Positions 1 to 13,036 of a stretch of DNA of 64,000 nt are shown one piece after another. The stretch spans positions 4,395,293 to 4,459,292 of the forward strand of contig VWZF01006750.1 of assembly GCA_013396755.1 (NCBI GenBank), in the 5' to 3' direction. The translations under genes and the position numbers were made by a program. Every line of letters begins with the position of its first letter. Position 1 is the first letter of the stretch. The notes beneath the pieces were generated by a model, which saw only the letters and a list, made by a program, of their open reading frames with translations, had not been told where the DNA came from and ran no database searches. This stretch comes from Sclerurus mexicanus (Eukaryota > Chordata > Aves > Passeriformes > Furnariidae).

Positions 1-3000
1 CCTTGTAATTCTATGTTGTTGGAGGGGGGGGGGGGGGGGGGGAGAAACGAAGCAAAGCATTTTCTGTGCCCAGTAAGAATCTACTGAACTCTTACCATAG
101 GCTTTAGTGGGAAGATAGGCAAGCTAGTTGGAAAGGTTAAACCCACTAAAAGACAAATAAACAGCAGGGTTTGCAACCAATATTTGCTTAGTGCCAGGCA
201 GAATTCACAGACGGGTAAGAAAGGCACGATGGACTTCCAATGAGATCAGAAAATAAAGTATGTAATTTATAAAGGAGACAAGCCACTTGCTTCAAGACTG
301 ACTTGGTTATTAAATACTTGGGAAGCACCTAATCATATCATTACTGTGTAAACCAAGATATTATCTTTGGATGAGTCATTTAGCATTAAGAACACTTCTG
401 TGAAGCAAGTAAGCAATTCATTATACCTTGTGTTGGCCTAGAGGTTCATCTGAGATACATAACAGTCAGATTTAAAGGTCTAACTAATAAAATACTAATA
501 AAATATCCAAAAATACCTTCAGCATTCTGCTTACTTTCTTTACATCCCAAACCCCACTTTTCTTCACCTTGGTCAGCTGATTTAGGGAACTCTTCCCAGA
601 CTGAATTCAATCACATAACTGTCTTGATTTCTGATCGTGCCAGGGCTTGAGACTAGATACAGACACCTAAATAATCACCCTATAGGTTCTCATGCTACAG
701 CCACACACATTCATTCATTAGGAGAAATGCACATGTCTACAGAGTAAAAGGCAGGTAAATGTCAGGCACTCAAAGTAAGAAGAATAAAATGTCATTAAGA
801 GTTAAGAATTGCTTTGTACAACAATTAAGTAGTTAAAACTCTGTGGGTGTTCAGAAAATTCCAACTATCATCAATCCTAAAATTTAATATTAACTCTACC
901 TTTTCACATAGTGAAATACATAGTCAGTAATACAATATGATCACCAAAATACTCAGTAATTACAAACACAGCTTTCTGAATGAAGATATTGTTCAATACT
1001 CTTTAAAGGAATCAACACAATATACTTTTATTTTGGCAAAAATACATAATTAAACAAATATATCCCTTCTTGCCCTTTAACAGTTTTAGAATGAGGAGTA
1101 GAAAACAGTTGCATATAAATTCAGAGATTCCACCTACTTTATGTAGCGAATTTGATTAATATGTCAGTAGGAAACTGCAACTTTAAAACCCATTCTATTT
1201 CATTATCACATAAAATAGTTGGAACTTAATGTTAACATTAAAAGAGTTTTTATGTTAAATCCTCTTTTATGCCCAATAAATTAAAGTATGTAATGGATTT
1301 AGGGACATAATTTATTAAGAAGTCCAAAACATGTACGTAAGTATATATCCATTCATAAAAGATGGCAATCTACTAGAGGGGGTTTTAATGGTTATATTGT
1401 ATTCTTCTAGAAGGTTTTTAGAAAACATTATGGAAGCCTGATCTAAACAAAAGGAACAAAACAACATTAAAAATCCAGCACAAGTTTGTATTAATTTCTT
1501 TAGTGAAATTTGCAGACAAAAACTTCCTGGCACAGCAGTTGCAAATAATACCTCTTCTTGGGGAGTAATGATGTCTATGTATGCATGGCCATATACAAAT
1601 TGTTTAAATTATGAAGGAGACTCAGAATATCCTCAGCTGGAAGGGGCCCATGAGAATCATCATGTCTAACTCCTGACTCCACACAAGGCAACCTAAAAGT
1701 TAAATCATGTATTTAGAGAAGCTGTTGAACTTATAAAAAAAAATAATGTTTTCAAGCTAAAAGTAAGACAGAGGTCTTCCTCAGTCAATTCACCGATGTG
1801 AAATCTGTTGTTTCATAATTAACATTGCCAGGCAGATGTAGATAAGAAATAGTAAGTAAATAATCAAATAAATTAAAAGTTAAGAAGTTAAATAATATAT
1901 ACTTTCTGGCCTCCAGTAAAAACTGATCATAAATGAAGTGTATAGAACAGAATAAATAAACTTCCTTTTAGTTTAACTGTGTAAAAGCTATTCAAGAACT
2001 GTAGGTCTAACCCTTGGAGCTAAACCTTTAGCTCTATGAAGAATACCAGGTAACAACATGAAACAAACAGCTCACATCCAGATGTACATCACCTTAAAAT
2101 AGGAGTTTGAGAACTTCACAAGCACAAAGATTTCCCAGGAACCACTCACCTTCCAAAGGCTCAACACCTTCCCTGTTCCCTGGAACACGGTACAGCACAA
2201 CCTTTCAATTTACAAAAACTGTCACTGGTATAAATAGAGGCCAATAACTTATTAAGAAAAACTCCCAGCTATACTAGGGAAAGAAAAGATTGTAAGTTAT
2301 GGGACCCTTCATGTGTTTTTGTCTTGGGAGTGTCCTCTCAAACAACCCAAGGGCTTGTATTTTTTCAGCAAGGTTTCACTTACAAGGCAAGTGTTGCAAT
2401 ATCTGCACTTGGATTTAATTAGTGATATTAAACTCCTCCAATAGCAGATGCTCAATTTTTTAAACAAAGGAAAACCAAACAAAAAGAAAGCAATAAAGTA
2501 ATGAATGTGTAAATAAACCTAATTGCTTTGTCCCTACATGACATAATCAATCACTAAGTGCTAGCACAGAAATGTGTTATTTTATCATATGGTGAAACAA
2601 GCTTACCTACAGGAGATTGCTTTGACTTTTCTAGTACAGTCTTCAATGTTTTTTGATTGTAAATAACTCTAAAAATAATCAGGATGTTTAGTTGAATTTG
2701 ACTAAAGCACTGCAGGAGTGCTTTCATACGGTCTTTTTATAGGAGAAAACATTTCTCCTCCCTCCTTTCCCCCATGATGTGGCCTGCTATGAAAATGTAA
2801 ATCTAATGAGTTGGCAAACTGAGGCCAGAGGCAGATGAAAAGGAGATGGTTTTTGTTTTGGTTAACTATGAAGAACCAAGGCTCAGAATTCTGAATCATA
2901 ATGAAGTACCTCTAAATATTTATTTGTACACCAGCACACAGAAGGAAGTAGAATGCTAAAACTTCAATGCTAGCTCAGCTATTCCTTGCTTACAATATTT

Positions 3001-4372
3001 CTGTGTTGATGCGAGGTTAGGCTTACAAACATAAGTGCCATCAGGGGCTTCATTCTCCCTAAAACACCTCCTGTCTCTCTTTCAGGATATTAGGTCCCCT
3101 GACTTTTCATGTTGTTTTATTAGACCTAAAATTCAATGTTTATTTCAGCTGTTTATTTTCTGGTCGTCACATTCTCTAATTTAGGGACTCTGCTTGAATT
3201 ACTTGAATATTTAGAGTTACTGTAACTGCTTCTAAGCATGTTTAAGGCTGAGAATAACATGAAGGGCTGCATTGTGCAGAACCGTACAAGTTTATTAAAG
3301 GTGCACCTCACTGAAAACATATGGCCTGTCATTTGAATTCAATGTCTGATGTCTGAATCCTTTTACACTGCACATTTGCAAATTTTAAACAGTAAATAAC
3401 AGTAATATTCAAAACACAATTTTTCTTAATTTAAAACTACTGTGATAACTTGTACTATTAATGTATTAAAACTTGCAACAAATATGATAATGAAAAAACA
3501 CTTGCAAAACTTGCTGTAAGGAAGTTATTAAAAATTTAGTATGATTATTAATTTATAATAGAATTTATAGCATTTCTTTTGTGAAACATTAAATGTACAT
3601 TATATGAAAGAGTAATTAGTATTTTTAGCTACTAATTTTGCAAACCCTAATAACTGTTGGAGTGTGTGTTAAAACTTGCTGTCCAAAGTTCCCTTCAGAC
3701 TCAGACTAAAACTGGACTGGCCAACTTATTTATTTTCAAGGCACTTAGCAATACCACTTCAGCTTTTGGGATAAATACCTTTTTTTTTTTTAAATAAAAT
3801 GCACAAAATGTCAATTTCTGACCGAGACAGTTGCCAGATACAGCATGAAATTTTGATCTAAGCACACCCCATAGATTTTGAAAGCAGAAAACAAAGTACT
3901 CAAAAGTTATGCCTGTGCACATATAGACATTGTACAATCTTTGAAGTCAAGTAATGCTTGACTTATGACTCTGAACCTTTTGTTTTACTAATGCAAGACC
4001 ATTCTCCTGCCTTTGCTTTCAGGGACCAGAAATCCATCAGACACTTAGATTAGCATACATATTAATGCCCAGGCTGTTATTCTCTAAATCTGACAGATAA
4101 AACCTTAGGAACACATTAAGGTGTGCATGCATCCACTGCAAAGATGTCACACAAATATGAGACTGACAGAAGAGAAGAGACACAATTAACAGAGAGATGG
4201 TAACGGAGGGATGAACAAGCAATTTGTCCGCTGTCACCAGAATGATGGAGGGGTTTTCCTTTCTCTTTTTTTTTTTTATTAACTTGAATGGCTTTTTCTT
4301 TAAGAAGAGAACTTTGTCATCTTATGCACCTGAAGAAGCAATGAGACATTTTGAGAACAATTGAACAATTGT
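1..4372. other. Unique AT-rich non-coding DNA
   Basis: No coding region, RNA gene or recognised transposon was found here. The longest open frames are under 80 codons and show no familiar protein motif. The stretch starts with a long guanine homopolymer (annotated separately) and has a short poly-T tract near 3780. It could be intergenic or intronic; nothing in the sequence decides this. Confidence 0.7.
24..42 (+). repeat. G homopolymer (19 guanines)
   Basis: An uninterrupted run of 19 guanines follows GGA at 21-23. Such long G runs are rare in vertebrate DNA and can form G-quadruplexes. Their length is also error-prone in most sequencing chemistries, so the exact count should not be trusted. 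Confidence 0.9.
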
Positions 4373-5062
4373 AGAATCATACATTACTTTGGGTTGGAAG
4401 GAACATGGAAAGGTCATCTTGTCCAATCCCCTGGTAACAAGCAGCCACATATTCATCTAGACTGGGTTGCTCCAAGCCCTACCCAATCTGACATAAAATG
4501 TTTCCAGGGATGGGGCATCCACTACCTCTCTGGCCAAACTCTTCCAGCACCTATGTACCTTCATTTTAAAAAACTTCCTTATATTTAATCTTATGTCTTG
4601 TTCTATTATAACAGACCCTACTGAAAACTCAGTCCCCATCTTTCTTATAGGCAACCAGAATGCTGATATAAGGTCTCCCTGGATAATTCTCTTCAGGATG
4701 AACAATTCTTCCAGCCTTTCCTGACAGGAGAGGTGCTCCAGTCCTCTGCTCCAACAGATCCTTGTCCTTCCTGTGCTGAGGACCCCACAGCTGGATGCAG
4801 CACTGCAGATGGGGTCTCACCAGGGGCAGAATCACCTTCCTTGCCCTGCTGGCCACAATGCTTTCAATGCAGCTCAAGACACCATTGGGTTTCTGGGCTG
4901 TGAGTGCACATTGCTGGCTCATGTCCAGCCTCTCATCCATCAGCACCTCCAGGTCCTCCTCCACAGGGCTGCTCTCAGTCCCTTCATCCCCCAGCCTATA
5001 TTTGACATCAGGGCTTTCCCTGACCCAGGTGCAGTCACCTGCACTTGGCTTCACAGTTTAAA
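4373..5062 (-). mobile_element. CR1 LINE, 5'-truncated, ORF2 C-terminal end plus 3' UTR
   Basis: On the plus strand it starts with AGAATCATACATTACTTTGG, the reverse complement of the CR1 3' terminus, and continues through the typical CR1 3' region (CCAGGGATGGGGCATCCAC near 4504). The minus-strand frame 5054-4629 (141 codons) is a remnant of the C-terminal part of the CR1 reverse-transcriptase ORF. Visible landmarks are KYRLGDEG, a MSQQCALTAQKPNG stretch, RARKVILPLVRPHLQC and QLWGPQHRKDKDLLEQ. A full CR1 is several kb, so this is the usual 5'-truncated copy made by target-primed reverse transcription. The frame lacks the catalytic part of the reverse transcriptase and the copy is dead. It is the longest and best preserved CR1 in the window. 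Confidence 0.96.
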
Positions 5063-8000
5063 GAGCAGAGATAACATGCCTAGGAATAAAAAGGCTTCCT
5101 CTGCCTTGGTCTGTAATTAGACATGTAATTAGTCTGGAGTGTCTCATCTTTAGACTGATGTCATAACGTCAATAAAATGTACAACAGAAGGTGCTGCGTT
5201 CAGAGGTGGTGTCTCTGTGGGTCATTTGGGTGGGTGGCTTTCTCAAGGCTTGCACAGAGGTGTGAATACCCATCTCCTGAAGCCATATCTCTGCTTCCAG
5301 CACAGGCCCATGTGAATGCTATCTAATCTTTTCTTTAGTGCACACTGAAGGATACTTGACATTTAAAACCCGATAACACCAGCTGGTAGCAAAGGGGAAG
5401 GCTTCTATTCACACTAAGCCACATAAACACCAATCACTATCTTTGTTCAATTGTGTTTTAAACAAAGTCCAGAATGCAAACATTGCTCTGTCCAAAGATG
5501 GTAAAAATGATAAAAGTCTTCCTCTTCTCTGTGGCATCTCCCAGGAGGGACAATTTCATTCCAGTGAGTAAAGTTAGGGGAAATGGTCAAAAAGGGATAA
5601 AGGTCATTTCTTCTGACAGGAATGATAAATATTATATATTTGACACATGTGCACTGTTTTTTACTGGCTTTGTGGGGAGTTGATACAGAAAGATGAGCCA
5701 GATACCAAATTACCTCTTTAAAAAATCTTGATGCCACAAAACCATAGGGAATCTAGCAGAATTTACTTAAATAAACAGTTCTTAGGCCCCAAAAATAAAA
5801 ACAGCATGCCGTCAGTCTTCATTTAGCCCTTTTATTGAGATTTTTACCACCTAACTAAAAAGTTGTCCTACTGGTTATAATAACAAGTTGATGAAAACTG
5901 TGTGATCAAAGCTTCAGAGAGGAAAGAGGTCTCTGAAGTCCAATGGCACGCAAAATGCATATTTTTAGTTATTTCTTTGAGTGGTCAGGAATTATTCATA
6001 TTCCTCTGAGGCAACACAGAAAGTAGGGATATCTGTCCTTGACTTTTTTTTATTCCATCTCACTTATTTTGTGTCCTAACATTCCACAGTCTGTGTACCT
6101 GCATCTCCCATACTTTAACACCTGGTATAACCTCTCAAAACTACTATGGAGGTGTTTCCACAAAGGAAGGAGATTATCTCCATACACACATCTCCAACAA
6201 GCCACTACCTTTCTTCTGAAAGGCTTCGTGCAGGCAGCATAATAAATGGATATAATTAAGCACAGTCAAGCTAAACTGACAACAGGGTGATTTAGAAAGT
6301 ACTTTGACCATCACTACTATGAGGGTTTCAACGAAACTCCAAGCATAATCTGTAAGTTTTTCAGAAGGACAGAACTACTGTCTATCTTTTCCTTGGTCAG
6401 GGTCATACAACAAAAAAAATGGTGTTTGCCACCAAAATCTGGCAGCATAAAATTAAGTAAATAAGTTTTCCATTAGAGACATTTTTATTAGTTCTAGAAG
6501 CAGCATTTTTAAATTTCAGTATCATTTGTCAGACAAAATGAACGCTGGTGGGCTGAAGCCTGCATTTTTTTTTTTTTATACACAACACCATTTTTCATGC
6601 TTTTTTGTTTAGTCTTCAAGAACAAATCAATTTTGAAAAAAGATGAGGAAACAAATGCCTAGATCAGAGCACAGTTTAAGCAAAAATCTCTTTTAAATTA
6701 CTAAGTCCCGTATTATTACAATTTCTTTTTAGAAACAGAAAATACAGTAAGAATTAATTAACTTAATGCAGATTGTTCCTCCTTCATCCCATCACTCCTG
6801 ATTAAAGGCTGTCACAAGAATAACTAAGAGATGAATGAAGCAACTCATTTAAATGAAGGCAAAAACTGTAAGACAGACAACTAACACCTTTATCCATGTA
6901 CCTGAAAACAGAGGAAAGCAAATCCAAATCTACTGGGCCTCTGATGTGCATTTGCACAACTCTCCAAAAACTCATGGTCAAAGGTAGGGGACCTACATGC
7001 TTTCTCTTCAGGATAAGTTACTTGAGATTTTGACATGCCAAACTTGCATAGCACAACTCATGTACTCCTGCCACAGCAACAATAAAGAGGAGAGAAAATG
7101 TGAAAATGTAAAGCTGATGCAACAGGAATATTAAACTTCATTTTTAAAACAACCAAAGTGAGGATAACCAAAGAAATAATTACAATTCTCAGGCTTTTAA
7201 GTGGAAGACTAGAAGCCTCCACTTTACAAGTTGTGATCAGCTCACTACCAACAGAGAGGAACCCTGTGGATCCTACAAGGACAATTAAGTTACACAAGAA
7301 TAAATGATCATCTCTTCAGAACATGAAACAGAGAATTCACTTGTATATTGACTGCAGAGACTGCAGTATCAATATAATTGTTGAGGCAGCCACCGAAACA
7401 AGTTAAAGGTGTAAGGAAGAAAGTTTAAAATGGTCTATCTTCATTAGTCTCTACTATTCCTTGTTTTCATCCTGCTTGGCTGACCAAGTGAAACAACTGG
7501 TAACATTATGTAATTTGTACAAATGACATTTCTCTCCACAGCATCATCTAAAACAACAGGCTGAACATTCTATGCTTAATTACTTTATTTCCCATTTTCT
7601 ATATGCTACAACTTTTTTAGGGGAAAGAAAAAAGTTTGGCATTTTAACCAGCATTAAATTCCAGTACATCAAGACACAGTGGGTAACTACAGGTGCAAAT
7701 GGCAAGTAATAACAAAAGTGATAAAACAGCAATTCCACATCTTGACTGATATATTTATGCCTGTCTCTCTACATCTCTCTATACTCATCCCTAAAAACAG
7801 TGCAAGCTGAAAAAGTTTGGAAAATACATACATACTCTTTATCCACAAAATTCGCAGAATTTAACCAACTAAACCAAATGTGTTTGTTTTGTTTTAATAG
7901 CCCCATAAGGCTATCAATAGAAACAGGTGCAAAATGAGTATTAGAGATGTGTGGTAGCTAGCAGTTTTGTTATTTTGTGAATATCTGGTACATGATCCCT

Positions 8001-10189
8001 CTTTTGTTCTTGATATTGACAACAAAAGCAATTAAAGCCTTAGATAAGCACACTTCTTATTTCAGTATGCATAGGTTACAACACATAAACCTATTTGCTA
8101 CTGAAATATAAAGTTCTCTTTCTAAACTAGAAAAAAATCTCGTCAAGTCTGAACAGCACACTGTTCAGTTTAAGAGCAGAAATTTAGAAACATTACTTAC
8201 AAATAATATCTAGGGCTACTGCTCTTACATGAGAAATATTTGGACTTCTAGTAACAATATAAGCAAGAACTCTATATCCTCACTTAAGCTGGCACATTTT
8301 ATCATCACACTAAACTATTTGTTAAATGTGAAAAGAAAGTACTGAGTCTCTCATTAGCACTACTGGCTACAGAGGCAGTAATTTCATGGCAGTCATACAT
8401 TCAAATGTTGGTAATAATAGATAAAATATACCTTGAGAAGTTTTTAGAGAGGAAGGCAAACCACGTAGAGTGAATGTATAAAGAGGTACAGCTGAAGGGC
8501 ATTCTTTTCCCAGGCCGGGGGACACTATTTCACCTGTGTTTCAGCAGTCTATCTCTGTGTATGTTCTAACTGAGAAGGAGATCAAAAGCAATTTCATATT
8601 CTGCTGAGGCATTTTAGAGCTTATCATACTACTTGTGTAACTTCAGCTGTGGTCTCTCCTGGCTCTCTCCACTGAATTTCAAATTTAAACATCTAAGTGG
8701 AGAAAAATCCATTTTCAGTTAGTTTGCCATCAGTAACCGAAGTCACAAAGCAGAGTTAAAGCTGGAGACTTCTGAAAAAACTCTTCTACTAAAAGTCCTG
8801 AAGAGTAGGGCAACTCTTACACTGGGCATTGTAGAGCCCATCACTACCAGAACATTAGTGGGTCAGCTTGGTCAAGTATTGCTCAGTCATCTTACTCATG
8901 TTTAAAGGCCCAATGGGTATGTCAACGCCAAACTCAACACCTCAGAACATCACAACTGGAACTGTATTGTGCCAGCACAGTGGTCTCAAGGAAGGAAAAA
9001 TGTGAATTCATGCCAGCTAAAACCTCTAAGAGCTGAATTTGCTGTACAACTGAACTAATCCAAATATATTTTTGAACTGACATTCCGAAGTTCTAGAGGA
9101 GTATTGCCACTAATTTTTTTTTTATTGCTGCCTGTATTTCATAGTTGTAGAAACTAGAATAAAGATTTAGATCTGTAAAAGAAGGAGCTTCATGTAGCAG
9201 AGGGCTGGGCTCTACCCAATGTGACAAAGCCTATTGCTGATGAAGGAAATGTTTTAGGTGAAAAAACAACTTTCACTTATGTACAGGTGTGAATCTTACC
9301 CGAACCACCTAAATGTGTATTCACTGCATGAGGTAATTAATGCTGTTTCTTGACTGATCAAAGATTCCTGTCACAGATGCACAAATTGCACTTAGCTAGT
9401 TGAGAGCAGGAGAAAGCTCTTCACCGCACACAGCATCAATGCAAGGGCTCAGGTGAAAACATGCAGAAAGAGAGAAAAAGGACATATAATAAAAAACACT
9501 CCCTTCCTCAAGGACTTGTATGTGAAAGCAGAGGGTATAGAAGAAAAGTTATCACCTCATTTTGTGCTGCTAATCCCCCAAACTATCCTTCCAAACACAT
9601 TCCAGTAATGCCAGACAGATGGTGAAGAGTGATTTCAGTGATTCTAGTGTACACACCTGGCTAAAAGCCTTATTATTCGTTTCCTTAATTCTACCAAAGA
9701 CATTCAAGAACAATTTTCCTTGCTAGTGTTTTTAACATTTACTTACACTTCCCCCTTTCACTTGCTTTCAAGACACAAAACCTTGCAAATGGACAGAGAG
9801 AATTCTACACTGGAACTCACTGGGGCAACACAGTTGTAAGAAAATATAAATATTGCGTGAAGATCTAAGTGACATTTTTTCCTGCTCTTTAGGGAGAGTT
9901 TTGATGAGACCTGCTATTGCTGCATTTTGAAAATCCTACCAAGCATCAAAGCCCAAGAGCCACACCACATCACCAGTCCACTACTCGCCACTGTTTCCTA
10001 GTAGAAATAATGATTGGAAAGACAAATAAACATCAAGATAGACATTTCATAAGGAAGTGGAGCATGGAAGCTGAAATAAAAACCCTCACCGAAGCACTAA
10101 CAAATAAATAAATACACAATGAACAAGTCATGGAAAAGAAAATCAATAACTGAGAATGAAATTTACAGTAAGAGCAATTTAACACAGAG
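5063..10189. other. Unique AT-rich non-coding DNA
   Basis: No gene is recognised. Between about 5190 and 5330 there is a GC-richer patch that resembles no repeat known to me. A minus frame of 96 codons (5737-5447) and a plus frame of 69 codons (5474-5683) overlap each other and have no recognisable motif. A short hairpin at 7344-7376 is listed separately. The final part, up to 10189, is the true left flank of the block that is repeated downstream. Confidence 0.65.
7344..7376. repeat. Imperfect inverted repeat (14-bp stem)
   Basis: The left arm TATATTGACTGCAG (7344-7357) and the right arm CTGCAGTATCAATATA (7361-7376) are reverse complements except for a 2-base bulge (AT) in the right arm. The loop is three bases. 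The stem is too short for a typical pre-microRNA and no longer pairing was seen around it. Confidence 0.6.
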
Positions 10190-10784
10190 AATGACAGCTC
10201 TGAAGAGCTACAGAAAGGAAACATAAATATGAACAATATCGAGTACCCAGTGATGAGAGGCAACTGGAGAAACACTCGTGCTTTATTTTCTCACTCGTGA
10301 TCACCCCAAATCCAGAAAAAGAGAACGACAACCCTATTTTACAAATTGCATGTCCTGGTTCTGCAGTCCAAGCACATGTAAGTGATGGGATGAAGTAGAT
10401 AAGATACAGGTATTTCAAGCTCAACTTCAGTTTAGCATCACCTGTGATATTATATAGTTCCAAGCAGACCGAGAAAGAACTACAAGGTAAGCATACAGCT
10501 GCAGGCAAGTCCTCACTGACAGCCAAGAATAATGGTGACTCACTGTCACCCACACACAGATGAAAAACTCAGGCACAGACAGATTATGTTTTTCATCAAA
10601 ACTGACTTGAAGAAGTGTCGTATGAGAACCCCAGCTGGCAACTAAGCATCACGTTTAACCCCCCACCAGCAGGAGAGTCACCAATGGGAGAGTCAAAACG
10701 AAAAAAAGTCCTCATGGGCTGAGATAAAGACAGTATAATAAGGAAAGCAAAAGCCACACGGCAAGTAAAGCAAAGCAAGGAATT

Positions 10785-10785
10785 N
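10785..10785. other. Assembly gap placeholder (single N)
   Basis: A single N joins pieces A1 and A2. The join falls inside the LTR. By comparison with copy B, the adjacent sequences should not be neighbours. Confidence 0.97.
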
Positions 10786-10958
10786 GTCCCAAAGTAGCCA
10801 CTGTGAAGAAAATCAACTCTGCCCCAGCCAAAACCAGCATAAGAAGTTTGATGTCAGATCTTGCAATAGATCTTTCAATGACAGGCATGAAGAGAAACAA
10901 GGGAAGAGTTTAACTGGCATCTTTATACCTTTTCATCCCTTAAGAGAAAACAAACAAA

Positions 10959-10959
10959 N
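10959..10959. other. Assembly gap placeholder (single N)
   Basis: A single N joins A2 to A3. A2 ends where copy B enters its long adenine tract (13151 onward), a typical place for a contig to stop. Confidence 0.97.
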
Positions 10960-11122
10960 TCATCACTCCAAACATGCCCACTTTCTCCTCCTTCCCCCAG
11001 CAGTATATGCTGAGCATGATGTCAGAGGGTATGGAGTATCAGTGTCCCCTCCCAAGTCCTTGTGCAGCCCCAGCCTCCTCGCTGGTGGGGCAGTACGAGG
11101 AGCTGAAAAGGCCTCGACACAG

Positions 11123-11123
11123 N
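11123..11123. other. Assembly gap placeholder (single N)
   Basis: A single N joins A3, which is LTR sequence, to A4, which is unique sequence. In copy B these are separated by about 350 bases. Confidence 0.97.
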
Positions 11124-12054
11124 CTCTCAGACTCATTTGCTTTCACTATACATTCCAGAGAGTTTACAAAAGAGATTGACTTTAGTCTTGAAAAACAAAT
11201 TAAAACCAGACAATTCAGCAGGAATAGTTCCTTCTCTAACTGTCTTGTGTTGTAATTTTTTTCAGATTACAGCCATCACATTAACCTTCTAAGTAGAATG
11301 AAATATTTTTAGTTCATATCTAGAAATATTCAGTCATGGATTTATTTTCTTTAAATACTCTCCTGCACAGTAGAACCAAAATGATGGAATACACGTTAAG
11401 ACATCATTCTTGCACATGGGGCGAAATGGGCAGTAGTAGCCACTCAGCTAAGGAGGAACTTTTTAAAATAGAAATAACATGGGGAATGAAGAGAAGAAAT
11501 TGATATATATGATAATGACCTTAGAAACTTCAATTAATAGCTAAATGCTGTTGCAATTCTAATTGCATGATCAGTAAAATATTTTAAATTGATTAAGAAA
11601 TTAATGGAAGATTCTCTGCCACACAGTTTCTTCACAGACCTGACATTTACACCTATCTTTTTTTGCCCTTGTAGTGAAAGTGAATAAAAGCAGTAGTTGA
11701 TATAAGTCACTCCATCCAACCTCACTCAGAATAAAATCCTAGGATTTATTTCACTGAATGTGAAAATTCTTTCTAACCATTAATGTTTTCATAAGGAGTT
11801 CAGTCTCCACTGTCAGAAAAATTTAAACCCCAGAGGGAATTTCTGAAGCATAAACAGAATTAAGATTTCTTGATGCTTTTTATGCAACGCATTTCATATC
11901 CCAGGATGAAAAATCTCAGTGTATGAACAGTTCCCACAAGCCTTTTCTATACAGATGCTTTTCTATTTTATCCCACAGCACAAATACAGTATAAGTAGCA
12001 AAGACAGAGTTTCAGTCTTCATAATGTTAGCTTATAAAATAAATATTAAAGATC

Positions 12055-12055
12055 N
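12055..12055. other. Assembly gap placeholder between copies A and B
   Basis: A single N separates the end of A4 (GATC at 12051-12054, equal to 14184-14187) from the start of copy B. Copy B therefore starts exactly at a contig edge, as expected of a false duplication. Confidence 0.97.
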
Positions 12056-12481
12056 AATGACAGCTCTGAAGAGCTACAGAAAGGAAACATAAATATGAAC
12101 AATATCGAGTACCCAGTGATGAGAGGCAACTGGAGAAACACTCGTGCTTTATTTTCTCACTCGTGATCACCCCAAATCCAGAAAAAGAGAACGACAACCC
12201 TATTTTACAAATTGCATGTCCTGGTTCTGCAGTCCAAGCACATGTAAGTGATGGGATGAAGTAGATAAGATACAGGTATTTCAAGCTCAACTTCAGTTTA
12301 GCATCACCTGTGATATTATATAGTTCCAAGCAGACCGAGAAAGAACTACAAGGTAAGCATACAGCTGCAGGCAAGTCCTCACTGACAGCCAAGAATAATG
12401 GTGACTCACTGTCACCCACACACAGATGAAAAACTCAGGCACAGACAGATTATGTTTTTCATCAAAACTGACTTGAAGAAG

Positions 12482-13036
12482 TGTCGTATGAGAACCCCAG
12501 CTGGCAACTAAGCATCACGTTTAACCCCCCACCAGCAGGAGAGTCACCAATGGGAGAGTCAAAACGAAAAAAAGTCCTCATGGGCTGAGATAAAGACAGT
12601 TTAATAGGTAAAGCAAAAGCTGTGCAGGCAAGTAAAGCAAAGCAAGGAATTAATTCACTGCTTTCCATGGGCAGGCAGGTGCTCAGCCACCCCCAGGACA
12701 GCAGGGCTTCATCACAGGTAACAGTGACTTGGAAAGACAAACATCATCACTCCAAACATGCCCACTTTCTCCTCCTTCCCCCAGCAGTATATGCTGAGCA
12801 TGATGTCAGAGGGTATGGAGTATCAGTGTCCCCTCCCAAGTCCTTGTGCAGCCCCAGCCTCCTCGCTGGTGGGGCAGTACGAGGAGCTGAAAAGGCCTCG
12901 ACACAGGGCAAGCACCACTCAGCAGTAACTAAACTGTCTCTGTATTATCAACACTGTTTGCAGCACAAATACAGAACATAGTCCCAAAGTAGCCACTGTG
13001 AAGAAAATCAACTCTGCCCCAGCCAAAACCAGCATA
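12482..13036 (-). mobile_element. Solo LTR of an endogenous retrovirus (ERVL-like), 555 bp
   Basis: Read on the minus strand, it starts TATGCTGGTTTTGGCTGGGG (13036 downward) and ends ATACGACA (at 12482). It is flanked on both sides by the same 5 bases (plus strand AGAAG at 12477-12481 and 13037-13041), a target-site duplication of the size made by ERVL-type integrases. The usual TG start has become TA. The polyadenylation signal ATTAAA is retained on the minus strand (plus-strand TTTAAT at 12600-12605), while the TATA-box region near 12786-12793 is degraded. The sequence matches, from memory, a bird LTR family with TTTTGGCTGGGG at its start and CTATTAAACTGTCTTTATCTC near the polyadenylation site. 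I assign no family name. No internal retroviral genes are present, so it is the product of recombination between two LTRs. Confidence 0.9.

Larger units (their letters stand above)
10616..11122 (-). mobile_element. Scrambled pieces of the ERVL-like solo LTR (copy A)
   Basis: The LTR that is intact at 12482-13036 occurs here in three pieces: its 3' end at 10616-10784, its 5' end at 10786-10841 and its middle at 10960-11122, in the wrong order and separated by N joins. The AGAAG target-site duplications are also present at 10611-10615 and 10842-10846. The last ~50 bases of the first piece differ from copy B at several positions close together, which suggests reads from another genomic copy of the same LTR family were assembled there. 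This entry is an assembly product and should not be counted as a second insertion. Confidence 0.85.
10190..12054 (+). repeat. Duplicated block, copy A (fragmented, rearranged)
   Basis: Four pieces separated by single N characters match the intact copy B downstream. They are A1 10190-10784 (matches about 12056-12651), A2 10786-10958 (12981-13153), A3 10960-11122 (12744-12906) and A4 11124-12054 (13257-14187). Offsets are constant within A2, A3 and A4 (2195, 1784 and 2133). A1 holds offset 1866 until its last ~50 bases, where it diverges and gains one base of shift. A2 and A3 are in swapped order relative to copy B. The only difference noticed in A4 is T at 11177 against C at 13310. The copy-B segments missing here are 12652-12743, 12907-12980 and 13154-13256. 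Single-N joins, missing segments and permuted order point to small contigs misplaced in scaffolding rather than a genuine tandem duplication. Confidence 0.93.

Noticed and set aside
4773..5120. Plus-strand frames of 115 and 88 codons
   Set aside because: They are antisense to the CR1 ORF2 remnant on the minus strand.
10179..12740. Near-identical minus-strand frames of 124 and 130 codons, and related ones, appearing as a two-member gene family
   Set aside because: They lie in the duplicated block and partly in the LTR. The repetition comes from duplicated assembly pieces and no coding signal is visible.
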